DNA from: Candidatus Koribacter versatilis Ellin345
Lineage (GTDB): Bacteria; Acidobacteriota; Terriglobia; Terriglobales; Acidobacteriaceae
Length of the DNA stretch: 64,000 nt
Assembly: GCF_000014005.1 (NCBI RefSeq)
Contig: NC_008009.1
Location: 4,588,001-4,652,000, forward strand
Direction: 5' to 3'
Shown: positions 25,680 through 32,303 of the stretch, piece by piece
Position numbering within the stretch: position 1 is the first letter of the stretch
How the letters are laid out: every line of letters begins with the position of its first letter
Program-made: the position numbers and the translations under genes
The notes under the pieces: generated by a model
Told to the model about the DNA's origin: nothing
Database searches by the model: none
The model's input: only the letters and a program-made list of their open reading frames with translations

Positions 25680-26240
25680 ATGACGAGAGTCGAAGGCATT
25701 GATCCGCGGCAGGCTTCGTTCCTGATGCGGCAGGTGTTCAAGAAGGTCCGCAAGATGCTAGGCCGCGATCTCACGCCGCAAAAGATCGCTGCCCGAGTTC
25801 CGCGCGTGTTCTGGGTGAATGTGCTGGGGGAATGGCTGCTTGGACAGAAGGCGACGGTTCCACAGCGGCAGCGCATGCTGCTTACGCTTCGGACGGCGGT
25901 ACGGGTCGGCTGTCCGTTCTGAGTCGACGCCAATTCTGCCGGTGGCAGAATGTATGGGCTGAGCGATGAGGAAATAGAAGCAGCGATCCGCGAGGGCCGA
26001 ATCGAAGGGTTTCCGCCCAGTGAGGTCGCTTTGCTCCGAATGGCAGACGCAATGGCTGACACACCCTCTAATGTGAGCGATGAGCTTTATACAGAATTAA
26101 GGCGGCACTTTTCGGAAGAGCAACTGATCGAACTCGCCGCGAGTGCGGCGCTCGAAAATTTCCGCGCTCGTTATAACCGTGTGTTCGACGTTGGGAGCGA
26201 CGGCTTATATCGCAAGGGAGTGCGATTCAAAGAGGGATAA
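25680..26240 (+). CDS. AhpD/CMD-like selenoprotein candidate (CxxU; UGA at codon 81)
   Basis: 186 residues if the in-frame TGA at 25920-25922 is read as selenocysteine. The start at 25680 follows a strong AGGGGGG ribosome site. Before the TGA: RQRMLLTLRTAVRVG-Cys78-Pro-Phe; after it, in the same frame without other stops: VDANSAGGRMYGLSDEEIEAA... to TAA at 26238. The expected carboxymuconolactone decarboxylase/AhpD motif is Cys-x-x-Cys followed by D-x-N-S-A, so the TGA replaces exactly the second, peroxidatic Cys. A SECIS-like hairpin follows directly. CxxU AhpD-like selenoproteins are known in bacteria. Expected role is peroxide or organic hydroperoxide reduction. Alternatives are a nonsense mutant or sequence error. 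Confidence 0.82.
25920..25951 (+). promoter_or_regulatory. Putative bacterial SECIS element downstream of UGA
   Basis: UGA at 25920-25922 is followed 10 nt later by an uninterrupted 8-bp stem ATTCTGCC/GGCAGAAT (25933-25940 with 25944-25951) closed by GGT (25941-25943). Counting from the U of UGA, the loop occupies nucleotides 22-24, where E. coli fdhF has the SelB-contacting GGU. The bulged U of fdhF is not obvious here. The hairpin lies within the coding sequence, as bacterial SECIS elements do. Confidence 0.75.
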
Positions 26241-26261
26241 ACGAGCAGCTGGGAGGAAAAT

Positions 26262-26336
26262 TGGTAGCGCTACCGGGAATCGAACCCGGGTTTTAAGATT
26301 GAGAATCTCACGTCCTAACCCCTAGACGATAGCGCC
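26262..26336 (-). tRNA. tRNA-Glu (CTC)
   Basis: 75 nt including an encoded CCA (26262-26264). Acceptor GGCGCTA pairs with TAGCGCT (terminal G-U). D-arm GTCTAGGGGTTAGGAC, anticodon loop TTCTCAA within stem TGAGA/TCTTA giving anticodon CTC, and T-arm CCGGG TTCGATT CCCGG. Confidence 0.93.
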
Positions 26337-26379
26337 ACTCTTGGTTGGCTTTTCAAATTATAACAAAGCTGGAGGCGAT

Positions 26380-26733
26380 CTATTTGTCCGACCACACGCC
26401 GAGCACGTTCCCTGACGGGTCATTGAAATGGAAGCGGCGTCCACCGGGAAACGTAAACGTCTGACGGCAAATCGAGCCGCCATTGACGATGATTTTCGCG
26501 CGCGTCTCTTCGAGATCCGAAGCGTAGAGCACTACAACGGGACCGCCCGGACGGGTCTGGGTGGACTTGAAAAAACCTCCGCGCATGCGGCCGTCGTTGA
26601 AGCTAATGTAGTCGGCGTTCTGATGCTTGAAGTGCCATCCAAAAACTTCGGTATAAAAGCGCTCGGCAATTGCGAGATCGGCGGCGGGAAATTCGGTGTA
26701 ATCGATGCGATTGTTCTGCTCGGCTTGGCTCAT
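26380..26733 (-). CDS. VOC (glyoxalase/bleomycin-resistance) family protein
   Basis: 117 residues forming one complete VOC module: an N-terminal strand with DYTEFPAADLAIAERFYTEVFGWHF, a central GGFFK, and a C-terminal FPGGRRFHFNDPSGNVLGVWSDK. The final Asp-Pro-x-Gly-Asn signature is typical of the glyoxalase-like group. The usual first metal His/Glu is not obvious, so it may bind a ligand without metal. It functions as a dimer in this family. The substrate is unknown. It lies alone beside tRNA-Glu. Confidence 0.85.
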   Translation of the reverse strand: MSQAEQNNRIDYTEFPAADLAIAERFYTEVFGWHFKHQNADYISFNDGRMRGGFFKSTQTRPGGPVVVLYASDLEETRAKIIVNGGSICRQTFTFPGGRRFHFNDPSGNVLGVWSDK

Positions 26734-26819
26734 GAGGAGGTATGCCTCTGATACGGACCTGTCGGTCTCTGCTGCGAGTATACTCAGCCGCCTAAAGATT
26801 TCTGTGACGCGTGAACAAT

Positions 26820-26846
26820 AGAAAAGCCGCCGTGCGCGACGGCGGC
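26820..26846 (-). terminator. Rho-independent terminator of the seven-helix membrane gene
   Basis: Perfect 8-bp stem GCCGCCGT/ACGGCGGC (26826-26833 with 26839-26846), followed on the minus strand by CTTTTCTATTGTTC. It lies 16 nt after the stop. Confidence 0.88.
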
Positions 26847-26862
26847 CCTCACATCAAAAAGC

Positions 26863-27741
26863 TTAGTCCCCGAACCAGTGCTTGTCTTCTTTCGGCTTGG
26901 CCTGGGTCGCAACGTTGTTCTTGGTCAGCAGGCGCTCGACAGTGCGATCGATGCTGGTAAGGAACATGCCTTCGGGAGCGGGCATTTGAATGCTCGCAAG
27001 TGCGTATTCCCAGCGCCGCGACTCGGGCTGGGCGTCAGAGAATCTGCGCTCCGGCTGCGGAACATAGAAGTACACAAGCCATATTCCATATCCGATCATT
27101 GCCGCGCTGTTGGCAATGGCTCCCACGATACTGGTGACGGAAGCAGGCGCCCACGTTGAAACGCTAACCGCGAGCAGGCTGACACTAGCGTAAAGTCCAA
27201 ATCCGACTGCGATTCCGAAAACGCGATGGCGGAAAGAGATTCCGAGAAATTTCCAGCTCAGAAGGAGGAACAAGACGACGCCGCACTGAAGAATTTGCAG
27301 GCCACGATCAAACATGAGCAAGGTGTGATTGACCTTGTCGATATAGCGCGGGGCGCCAGCACTCAACGCGCTGACCAGAGCAACGACGACCAACACTCCG
27401 AGCGTCCAGCGGAACATGACATTGCCCAGCTGCTTAAGCGCTTCGTAAGGCTTGAAGATCTCGCGGAAGATCGAGAGGAGCACGGCAAGGGCGCAAGCGT
27501 CAGTCGCGATAACCACTGACCACCACACCAAACAGTAAAGACAGAAACCAGAGTTCGGAGGCGGGTAATAAGCGTAAGTGACTACCAGAATCGGCAGTGA
27601 CGCTGCGCACACGAGGTTATAACGAACCAAGGCGCGATATTCCGACAACAACCCAGCCTGCCAAATTCGTGCCACCACGATAAGTGGTAGCACCACTCCG
27701 AGCGCCCACAAAAGGAGTTCGTATCCGTGCATCTGTGCCAT
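26863..27741 (-). CDS. Seven-helix membrane protein of unknown function
   Basis: 292 residues with about seven hydrophobic helices (roughly 8-25, 42-60, 72-95, 110-128, 150-168, 175-195, 205-228), then a polar cytoplasmic tail of about 60 residues ending in KPKEDKHWFGD. YYPPPNSGFCLYCLVWW lies at the second/third helix boundary. Overall layout resembles acidobacterial seven-helix proteins of unknown role. It does not carry rhodopsin retinal-lysine motifs. It is monocistronic with its own terminator. Confidence 0.8.
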   Translation of the reverse strand: MAQMHGYELLLWALGVVLPLIVVARIWQAGLLSEYRALVRYNLVCAASLPILVVTYAYYPPPNSGFCLYCLVWWSVVIATDACALAVLLSIFREIFKPYEALKQLGNVMFRWTLGVLVVVALVSALSAGAPRYIDKVNHTLLMFDRGLQILQCGVVLFLLLSWKFLGISFRHRVFGIAVGFGLYASVSLLAVSVSTWAPASVTSIVGAIANSAAMIGYGIWLVYFYVPQPERRFSDAQPESRRWEYALASIQMPAPEGMFLTSIDRTVERLLTKNNVATQAKPKEDKHWFGD

Positions 27742-27839
27742 GACGAAGCCAAGAATATTCGGCTACTCACGCTTAGGCAAGGATATTGTCGTTACTTGCG
27801 TAACGGTTACTGTAAGTTTTACACGGAAAGCGGGTTCTG

Positions 27840-28028
27840 CTATTTCCCGCTATTGCCACCATTCCCGCCACCCGTGCAGGTTGGGCAAATCGGCATTCCC
27901 GGAGCGCCGTGGAGAGTGGTACCGATGGTCGTCTTGCCATTCTTAGTCGTCGAGGTAGAGGTGCTTGCACCGGCCAGAACGCCAGCAACCATCAAGGTAC
28001 CGAGCAGGAAGGTCAGGGACTTTTTCAT
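27840..28028 (-). CDS. Small exported protein with CPTC motif
   Basis: 62 residues with a strong ribosome site (AGGAG 7 nt before ATG 28028). The signal peptide MKKSLTFLLGTLMVAGVLAGA is followed by a Thr/Ser-rich segment and a tail with PICPTCTGGGNGGN. The mature peptide is only about 40 residues. The CPTC pair could bind metal or form a disulfide. No family is recognised. A promoter-like pair lies at 28121-28151. Confidence 0.75.
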   Translation of the reverse strand: MKKSLTFLLGTLMVAGVLAGASTSTSTTKNGKTTIGTTLHGAPGMPICPTCTGGGNGGNSGK

Positions 28029-28084
28029 TGTGTTTCTCCTAAAGGGTGGGGATCAACGCCCGCACCTAAATTCAGTGTTTCTAA

Positions 28085-28095
28085 AGTGTTACAGA
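28085..28095 (-). promoter_or_regulatory. BlaI half-site-like 11-mer
   Basis: AGTGTTACAGA, identical over 11 nt to the left half of the blaI operator (13744-13754). It lies just downstream of the predicted transcript start of the small exported protein gene. No second arm is present, so binding is uncertain. Confidence 0.25.
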
Positions 28096-28120
28096 GCTAA
28101 GGTCTGCCCTGTGACTAAAG

Positions 28121-28151
28121 AGTATAACCAAAGTCACTTGTACTGCGTCAA
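28121..28151 (-). promoter_or_regulatory. Sigma-70-type promoter for the small exported protein
   Basis: On the minus strand TTGACG (28146-28151) and TATACT (28121-28126) are spaced 19 nt (18 if TTATAC is used). They place the start about 85 nt before ATG 28028. Confidence 0.45.
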
Positions 28152-28186
28152 GCCAAATTGAGCCATGCACTGCACCTATGGACAGG

Positions 28187-28206
28187 GCCTTAAACCGATT
28201 TAAGGC
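28187..28206. promoter_or_regulatory. 8-bp inverted repeat upstream of the zinc-ribbon gene
   Basis: GCCTTAAA CCGA TTTAAGGC, a perfect palindrome with a 4-nt centre, about 85 nt before the zinc-ribbon start. It is a candidate operator or 5' hairpin. Confidence 0.4.
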
Positions 28207-28289
28207 TTGTACTTATGTGTAAACTATTTCGAAAGCCTCAAATTTCCGGGCTTGCGCGAGCTTTTCTTCCGCACCGAATGAGACATGAG

Positions 28290-28463
28290 ATGAACGATTT
28301 CAAAACGGGAAATGAAACAGAAAATAAGCAATCGACAACTGGCTCGCCTCAGCCTCAAGCCATCCAGGTCTGCCCGAATTGCTCGGCACGCATGCAGGAA
28401 AATCACTGCAAGCTGGTGTGCCCGCAGTGCGGATATTTCCTAAGTTGTTCCGATTTCTACTGA
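28290..28463 (+). CDS. Small zinc-ribbon protein
   Basis: 57 residues from ATG 28290 (or 61 from ATG 28278; neither ribosome site is strong). A polar N-terminus is followed by [30 protein letters not shown], with four paired Cys in a CxxC...CxxC ribbon plus further Cys. The tail [16 protein letters not shown](F/Y)Y is, from memory, a recurrent small-protein pattern in acidobacteria and deltaproteobacteria. Zinc binding is likely; function is unknown. It lies just before tRNA-His. Confidence 0.75.
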   Translation: MNDFKTGNETENKQSTTGSPQPQAIQVCPNCSARMQENHCKLVCPQCGYFLSCSDFY

Positions 28464-28516
28464 TCCACAGGCGTGTGTGACAGCTCGCGATTTGACTTGG
28501 TATACTGAGCGTTCGC

Positions 28517-28592
28517 GGTGGGTATAGTTCAGTGGTAGAACTCCGGACTGTGGCTCCGGCTGTCGTGGGTTCGAATCCCACTACCCACCCCA
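28517..28592 (+). tRNA. tRNA-His (GTG)
   Basis: Includes G-1 (28517), acceptor GTGGGTA/TACCCAC, anticodon loop CTGTGGC within stem CCGGA/TCCGG giving GTG, T-arm GTGGG TTCGAAT CCCAC, discriminator C and encoded CCA. G-1 opposite C73 is the His identity element. Confidence 0.95.
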
Positions 28593-28602
28593 AACCCCTT
28601 CC

Positions 28603-29610
28603 TTAGCTCTTCCCTGCTCCTGAGAAAACTTCCTTCGCTGCCCCGACCGTGTTGCGGTGTATCCGCACGGTGTCCTGGATCTTGCGCGCATAGCCGCCGG
28701 CAAATGTCACCATGACGGGAATTCCCTTTGCGCGTGCCGCTTGGAATACGAGCTCATCACGATGTTTCAAACCGTCAATAGTGAGGTTCAGGCCGCCGAG
28801 TTGATCTTCCTTGTAAGGGTCCGCGCCGGCGATATAGCAAAGCAAATCTGGTTGGAACTGCCGGAACCCCGAACTTATCGCGTTGTCGAGCCACGCGATG
28901 TATTCGGAATCTGTTGTACCGTCGGGGAGATTGACGTCTATGGACGACGGCGGCTTTTGCAGTGGGTAGTTGTTCTCCTGATGCAATGAGATCGTGAAGA
29001 CATCGTCGGCACCGCGCTCCAACATCGTTCCGCTGAGCCTGTTGCCGATCGTCGAAGTAGAACGCGAAGGCAGGGCCTCGGAATTCTCATCTCTGTGTTT
29101 TGCGAAAATTACGGCAGTTCCATTTCCCTGATGAACATCGCAGTCGAGCGTCATCACACGCTGGATTCTGCCTTGTTTTTGCAGTTTCCTGATCGCCACC
29201 GCCACGTCGTGAATCATGCAGAACCCTTCGCCGTGGTCGGGATACGCGTGGTGAAATCCGCCGCCGAGGTTGAACGCCACTCCATCGGAAAGTGCGCGCT
29301 CCGCCGCCAGGATGGTGCCTCCGGTGTGCCACAAGAACGCTTGCACGGCTTCGTGGGAGTAGGGGATCTCGAGGGCCAGTTCCTCACGCGCTGTTAATGT
29401 TCCTTCGATCAGCTTATCTACGTAGAAATGGGAGTGCACCAGCAGAACATCGGCTTCTGTAGCAGGCGTCGGCGTAAGGAAATCCTGCGTCGAGGCGACC
29501 CCTTCTTCCAGCAGCTCCTGTTTTACGAGTTCGTATTTCTGCGTGGGGAACACATGCTCGCCCAGAGGTAAGCGGTAGTGGTCGCTATAAACGAGCTTGA
29601 AGGGCAACAT
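28603..29610 (-). CDS. Histone-deacetylase-superfamily hydrolase
   Basis: 335 residues from ATG 29610 (MLPFKLVYSDHYRLPLG). The zinc-hydrolase motifs are complete: NLGGGFHHAYPDHGEGFC (catalytic His pair), LDCDVHQGNGT (zinc Asp/His), AGADPYKEDQLGGL (second zinc Asp) and TFAGGYARK (transition-state Tyr). Bacterial members deacetylate acetoin-related, polyamine or protein lysine substrates; its closest class is the AcuC/HDAC-like group, but the substrate cannot be assigned. It converges on tRNA-His and diverges from the kinase-like gene at 29748. Confidence 0.9.
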   Translation of the reverse strand: MLPFKLVYSDHYRLPLGEHVFPTQKYELVKQELLEEGVASTQDFLTPTPATEADVLLVHSHFYVDKLIEGTLTAREELALEIPYSHEAVQAFLWHTGGTILAAERALSDGVAFNLGGGFHHAYPDHGEGFCMIHDVAVAIRKLQKQGRIQRVMTLDCDVHQGNGTAVIFAKHRDENSEALPSRSTSTIGNRLSGTMLERGADDVFTISLHQENNYPLQKPPSSIDVNLPDGTTDSEYIAWLDNAISSGFRQFQPDLLCYIAGADPYKEDQLGGLNLTIDGLKHRDELVFQAARAKGIPVMVTFAGGYARKIQDTVRIHRNTVGAAKEVFSGAGKS

Positions 29611-29747
29611 AGAAACACTGCATTTTCGTTGATTAGCGCGAGGTTCGCAATACGACCGGACGGGCAAAGCAGCCACTGAAACCTTTATGGCATTGCGCGC
29701 AGGCTGCTCTGCGCCTATGCTCTTGCATCACAGTCAGGAGGTACGCG

Positions 29748-30380
29748 ATGTTCAACGTGATCACCATCGAGCGGGAATACGGCGCCGGCGGAAGCGTGAT
29801 TGCGGATCAACTTGCCCGGCACTTCGGTTGGGAACTTCTCGACCAGGAACTCACTTCCCGCATCGCCGTCGAAGCCAACGTCTCGCACTCCGTCGTCAAA
29901 AGCTGCGATGAATGCGTGGACCGTGGATTACGCCGCCTGGCCAAAGTCTTTTGGCGCGGCAGCTACGAACGCATGTTGCCCATGCAGGACGAACGCGTGT
30001 TCAACGCTGATTGCATGGTGGATTTAGCAACCAAAATCATCGGAGAGGCTGGCGAGGAGGGCCGCTGCGTGATCGTCGGTCGCGGCGCCCCGTACATTCT
30101 TCGTAATCGCAAGGACACCTTCCACGTATTCCTCTATGCCCCGCGCGACTTCAAGATCCAAAGACTTTCGCACCGTATGGGTGAAAAGGAAGCGACCGAA
30201 CTCGTCGACACGATTGATCGGGAACGGGCTGAGTTCATCAAACGCTACTTCAATAAGGATTGGCCTTGCCGGTCGCTCTACCACATGATGATCAACACCA
30301 GTTTCGGCCTCGATTTGGCGGTTGAGTCTATTCTTTCGGCGATGAAAACGCATGAAATGGCCACGGTTGCGGTTCGTTAG
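29748..30380 (+). CDS. Cytidylate-kinase-like family protein
   Basis: 210 residues, preceded by a strong AGGAGG ribosome site. It starts FNVITIEREYGAGGSVIADQLARHFGWELLDQEL, as in the cytidylate-kinase-like family. The P-loop is Y-G-A-G-G-S and lacks the usual Gly-Lys-Ser/Thr. The core CVIVGRGAPYILRNRKDTFHVFLYAPRDFKIQRL and ERAEFIKRYFNKDW are also typical. Real nucleotide kinase activity is uncertain because the P-loop Lys is absent. It stands alone. Confidence 0.85.
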   Translation: MFNVITIEREYGAGGSVIADQLARHFGWELLDQELTSRIAVEANVSHSVVKSCDECVDRGLRRLAKVFWRGSYERMLPMQDERVFNADCMVDLATKIIGEAGEEGRCVIVGRGAPYILRNRKDTFHVFLYAPRDFKIQRLSHRMGEKEATELVDTIDRERAEFIKRYFNKDWPCRSLYHMMINTSFGLDLAVESILSAMKTHEMATVAVR

Positions 30381-30544
30381 CCCACTTTTTCCGACCGAAA
30401 TGCATGGCATTGCAGGACTAAGACACCCTAGTCACACCCGCAGGTACATTCCCCTTTCGATTTTTCGGGTGCTCCGGCCAACACGCAATCCCGGCAAACC
30501 TCATCTAAAATAGGCAGCCAACGCGCCACAACTTGGAGAATGTG

Positions 30545-32260
30545 ATGATCTGCCCGAAGTGCCAGTCTGAAAATCCTGAATTGAACCGCTTCTGTGGAGC
30601 GTGCGGAAGCCGTTTGCAGGAGACCGCTCCGGTAGATCAGGCCCGTCCGAGCAACGGCAACGATGCGAACAAACCCGGAGTTCCGGGAGTCCGTCGTCCG
30701 TTCATCGTTTCAACCACAGCCATGGCGGACGTCACAGCGCAGATGCTGAACACGCGCGTCGTACTGCCGTCACCATCGGTTGCAAGCGCAACGCATTCTG
30801 GATACGTGGCTCCGCTGAAGCCGCGCGTGGAACACATTGCGCACGGCGAAGACCTGCCGGAGCCCGAAATCGCGCCGGTTGATCCCAATGATGAACCGAT
30901 GTTCGCCGAGGGCTCCGTAGAACAGCAAGAAGGTACGGTTCACGAATTCGATCTGGATTCCCCGGAAGAGAAGGAAGCCGAAGAATGGCTGGAGCGGACG
31001 GTCGCCGAGCACGAAGCGCACATGCCCCCGCCGCGAACAGAGACCCCGGGCTCCATCTTGAATCTGAGCGCGCCGGTTGAATCGGTGGCGTCTGAGCGGC
31101 TCGAAGAGCCGCCCGTAGAGCAAGAGCCGGTTCGCAATTCGTTTCTTCAATTCGACCCGCCGTCGGAATCGACTGGCGGCAGCGTATCCGGGCCATCGTT
31201 CCTGGGATTGGATGAGCCACCGTCGCAGGACTATCTTCTCGAGGAATCTGGATCCCACACGGGAAGGAATCTCGTGTTGGTGGCGATCGTGGCCATCGTC
31301 GCCGCGATGGGCTACCTCGAGTGGCGTGCGAGTAGCCGTGGTGAATCCACTAATCCGGTGGATGTACTGCACTTGAAACTCCCGAAGAAGAAGGGGCAGG
31401 GTCCGGCCGAGGTTGCAACGTCGACGACGACCTCGCCGGGCGGCTCTTCGACTACCGAGAGCGCCAACAATTCCGGCAAACCTGATCTGATAGCGGAGCC
31501 GAACCAGCCAGCGGCACAGAGTAGCGCTGCCGCGGGGAATTCTCAGACTTCCGCTACGCCGGCGCCGAACGCGAATCCAGGAACTGCGGAAGCGAATCCG
31601 CCTTCGACCGCCGCGGCAACGACGAATGCGGCAGGTACCTCTTCTCCGCAGCCCGCTGCAGCCGCAACGAAATCGACACCCCCACCGGTCGAGAAACAGA
31701 CGACCGAAGTCGCAAAGAATACGCCGCCGCCCGCGAAGAAACCCGAGCCTCTACCGCAGTCTGACGCGGCCACCGCGAAGCCGACCGCCAGTAAGCCGGC
31801 GGCAGCGATCGCAAGCAAGCCCCCGACGCCTGCTGCCCAGACGCAAGAAACTGATCCGACTCTGAATGCCGGCGGTGCCGAGCTGCAGAAAGGCAAAGCT
31901 GCAGGCGCAACCGACGATGGCCGCATGTGGCTCTGGAAAGCTGTGGCGAAGGGCAACGGCGAAGCTCCTGTACTTCTGGCGGACATGTATCTGCAAGGCA
32001 GAGGCGTCCCGAAAGATTGCGAGCAGGCGATGCTGCTGCTCAACGCTGCCGCGAAGAAGGCGAATCCTCGCGCACGTTCGAGACTTGGCTCGTTGTATGC
32101 CACTGGCGAGTGCGTTTCCCAGGATCGGGTGCAGGCTTATAAGTGGATGACCTCGGCACTCGCCGCGAATCCGGGAAGTGATTGGATCGAAAAGAACCGC
32201 CAGCAACTTCTGAGCCAGATGACGGCGTCGGAGCGCAAGCGCGCCGCTGCAATTCAGTAG
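30545..32260 (+). CDS. Zinc-ribbon, single-span, Sel1-repeat protein
   Basis: 571 residues. ATG 30545 has GGAG 6 nt upstream. A zinc ribbon (C3-P-K-C6 ... C17-G-A-C20) is followed by an acidic Pro/Glu-rich cytoplasmic region, one membrane helix (about 242-259), a long Ala/Pro/Thr/Ser-rich periplasmic linker (about 285-440), and two to three Sel1-like repeats at the end (AVAKGNGEAPVLLADMYLQGRGVPKDCEQAM...LGSLYATGECVSQDRVQAYKWM). It may link a cytoplasmic partner to envelope proteins, as Sel1 proteins are scaffolds. The exact role is unknown. Confidence 0.82.
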   Translation: MICPKCQSENPELNRFCGACGSRLQETAPVDQARPSNGNDANKPGVPGVRRPFIVSTTAMADVTAQMLNTRVVLPSPSVASATHSGYVAPLKPRVEHIAHGEDLPEPEIAPVDPNDEPMFAEGSVEQQEGTVHEFDLDSPEEKEAEEWLERTVAEHEAHMPPPRTETPGSILNLSAPVESVASERLEEPPVEQEPVRNSFLQFDPPSESTGGSVSGPSFLGLDEPPSQDYLLEESGSHTGRNLVLVAIVAIVAAMGYLEWRASSRGESTNPVDVLHLKLPKKKGQGPAEVATSTTTSPGGSSTTESANNSGKPDLIAEPNQPAAQSSAAAGNSQTSATPAPNANPGTAEANPPSTAAATTNAAGTSSPQPAAAATKSTPPPVEKQTTEVAKNTPPPAKKPEPLPQSDAATAKPTASKPAAAIASKPPTPAAQTQETDPTLNAGGAELQKGKAAGATDDGRMWLWKAVAKGNGEAPVLLADMYLQGRGVPKDCEQAMLLLNAAAKKANPRARSRLGSLYATGECVSQDRVQAYKWMTSALAANPGSDWIEKNRQQLLSQMTASERKRAAAIQ

Positions 32261-32303
32261 CAGCCCTCGAAAGCAATGCTCACGGTGACGTAAAATCGCC
32301 ATC

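Noticed and set aside
25920-25922. Stop codon as evidence that the AhpD-like gene is a pseudogene
   Set aside because: The downstream frame is intact, in register and conserved in character, the stop hits precisely the second Cys of CxxC, and a SECIS-like hairpin follows. Decoding as selenocysteine explains all of these better, though a nonsense mutation is not formally excluded.
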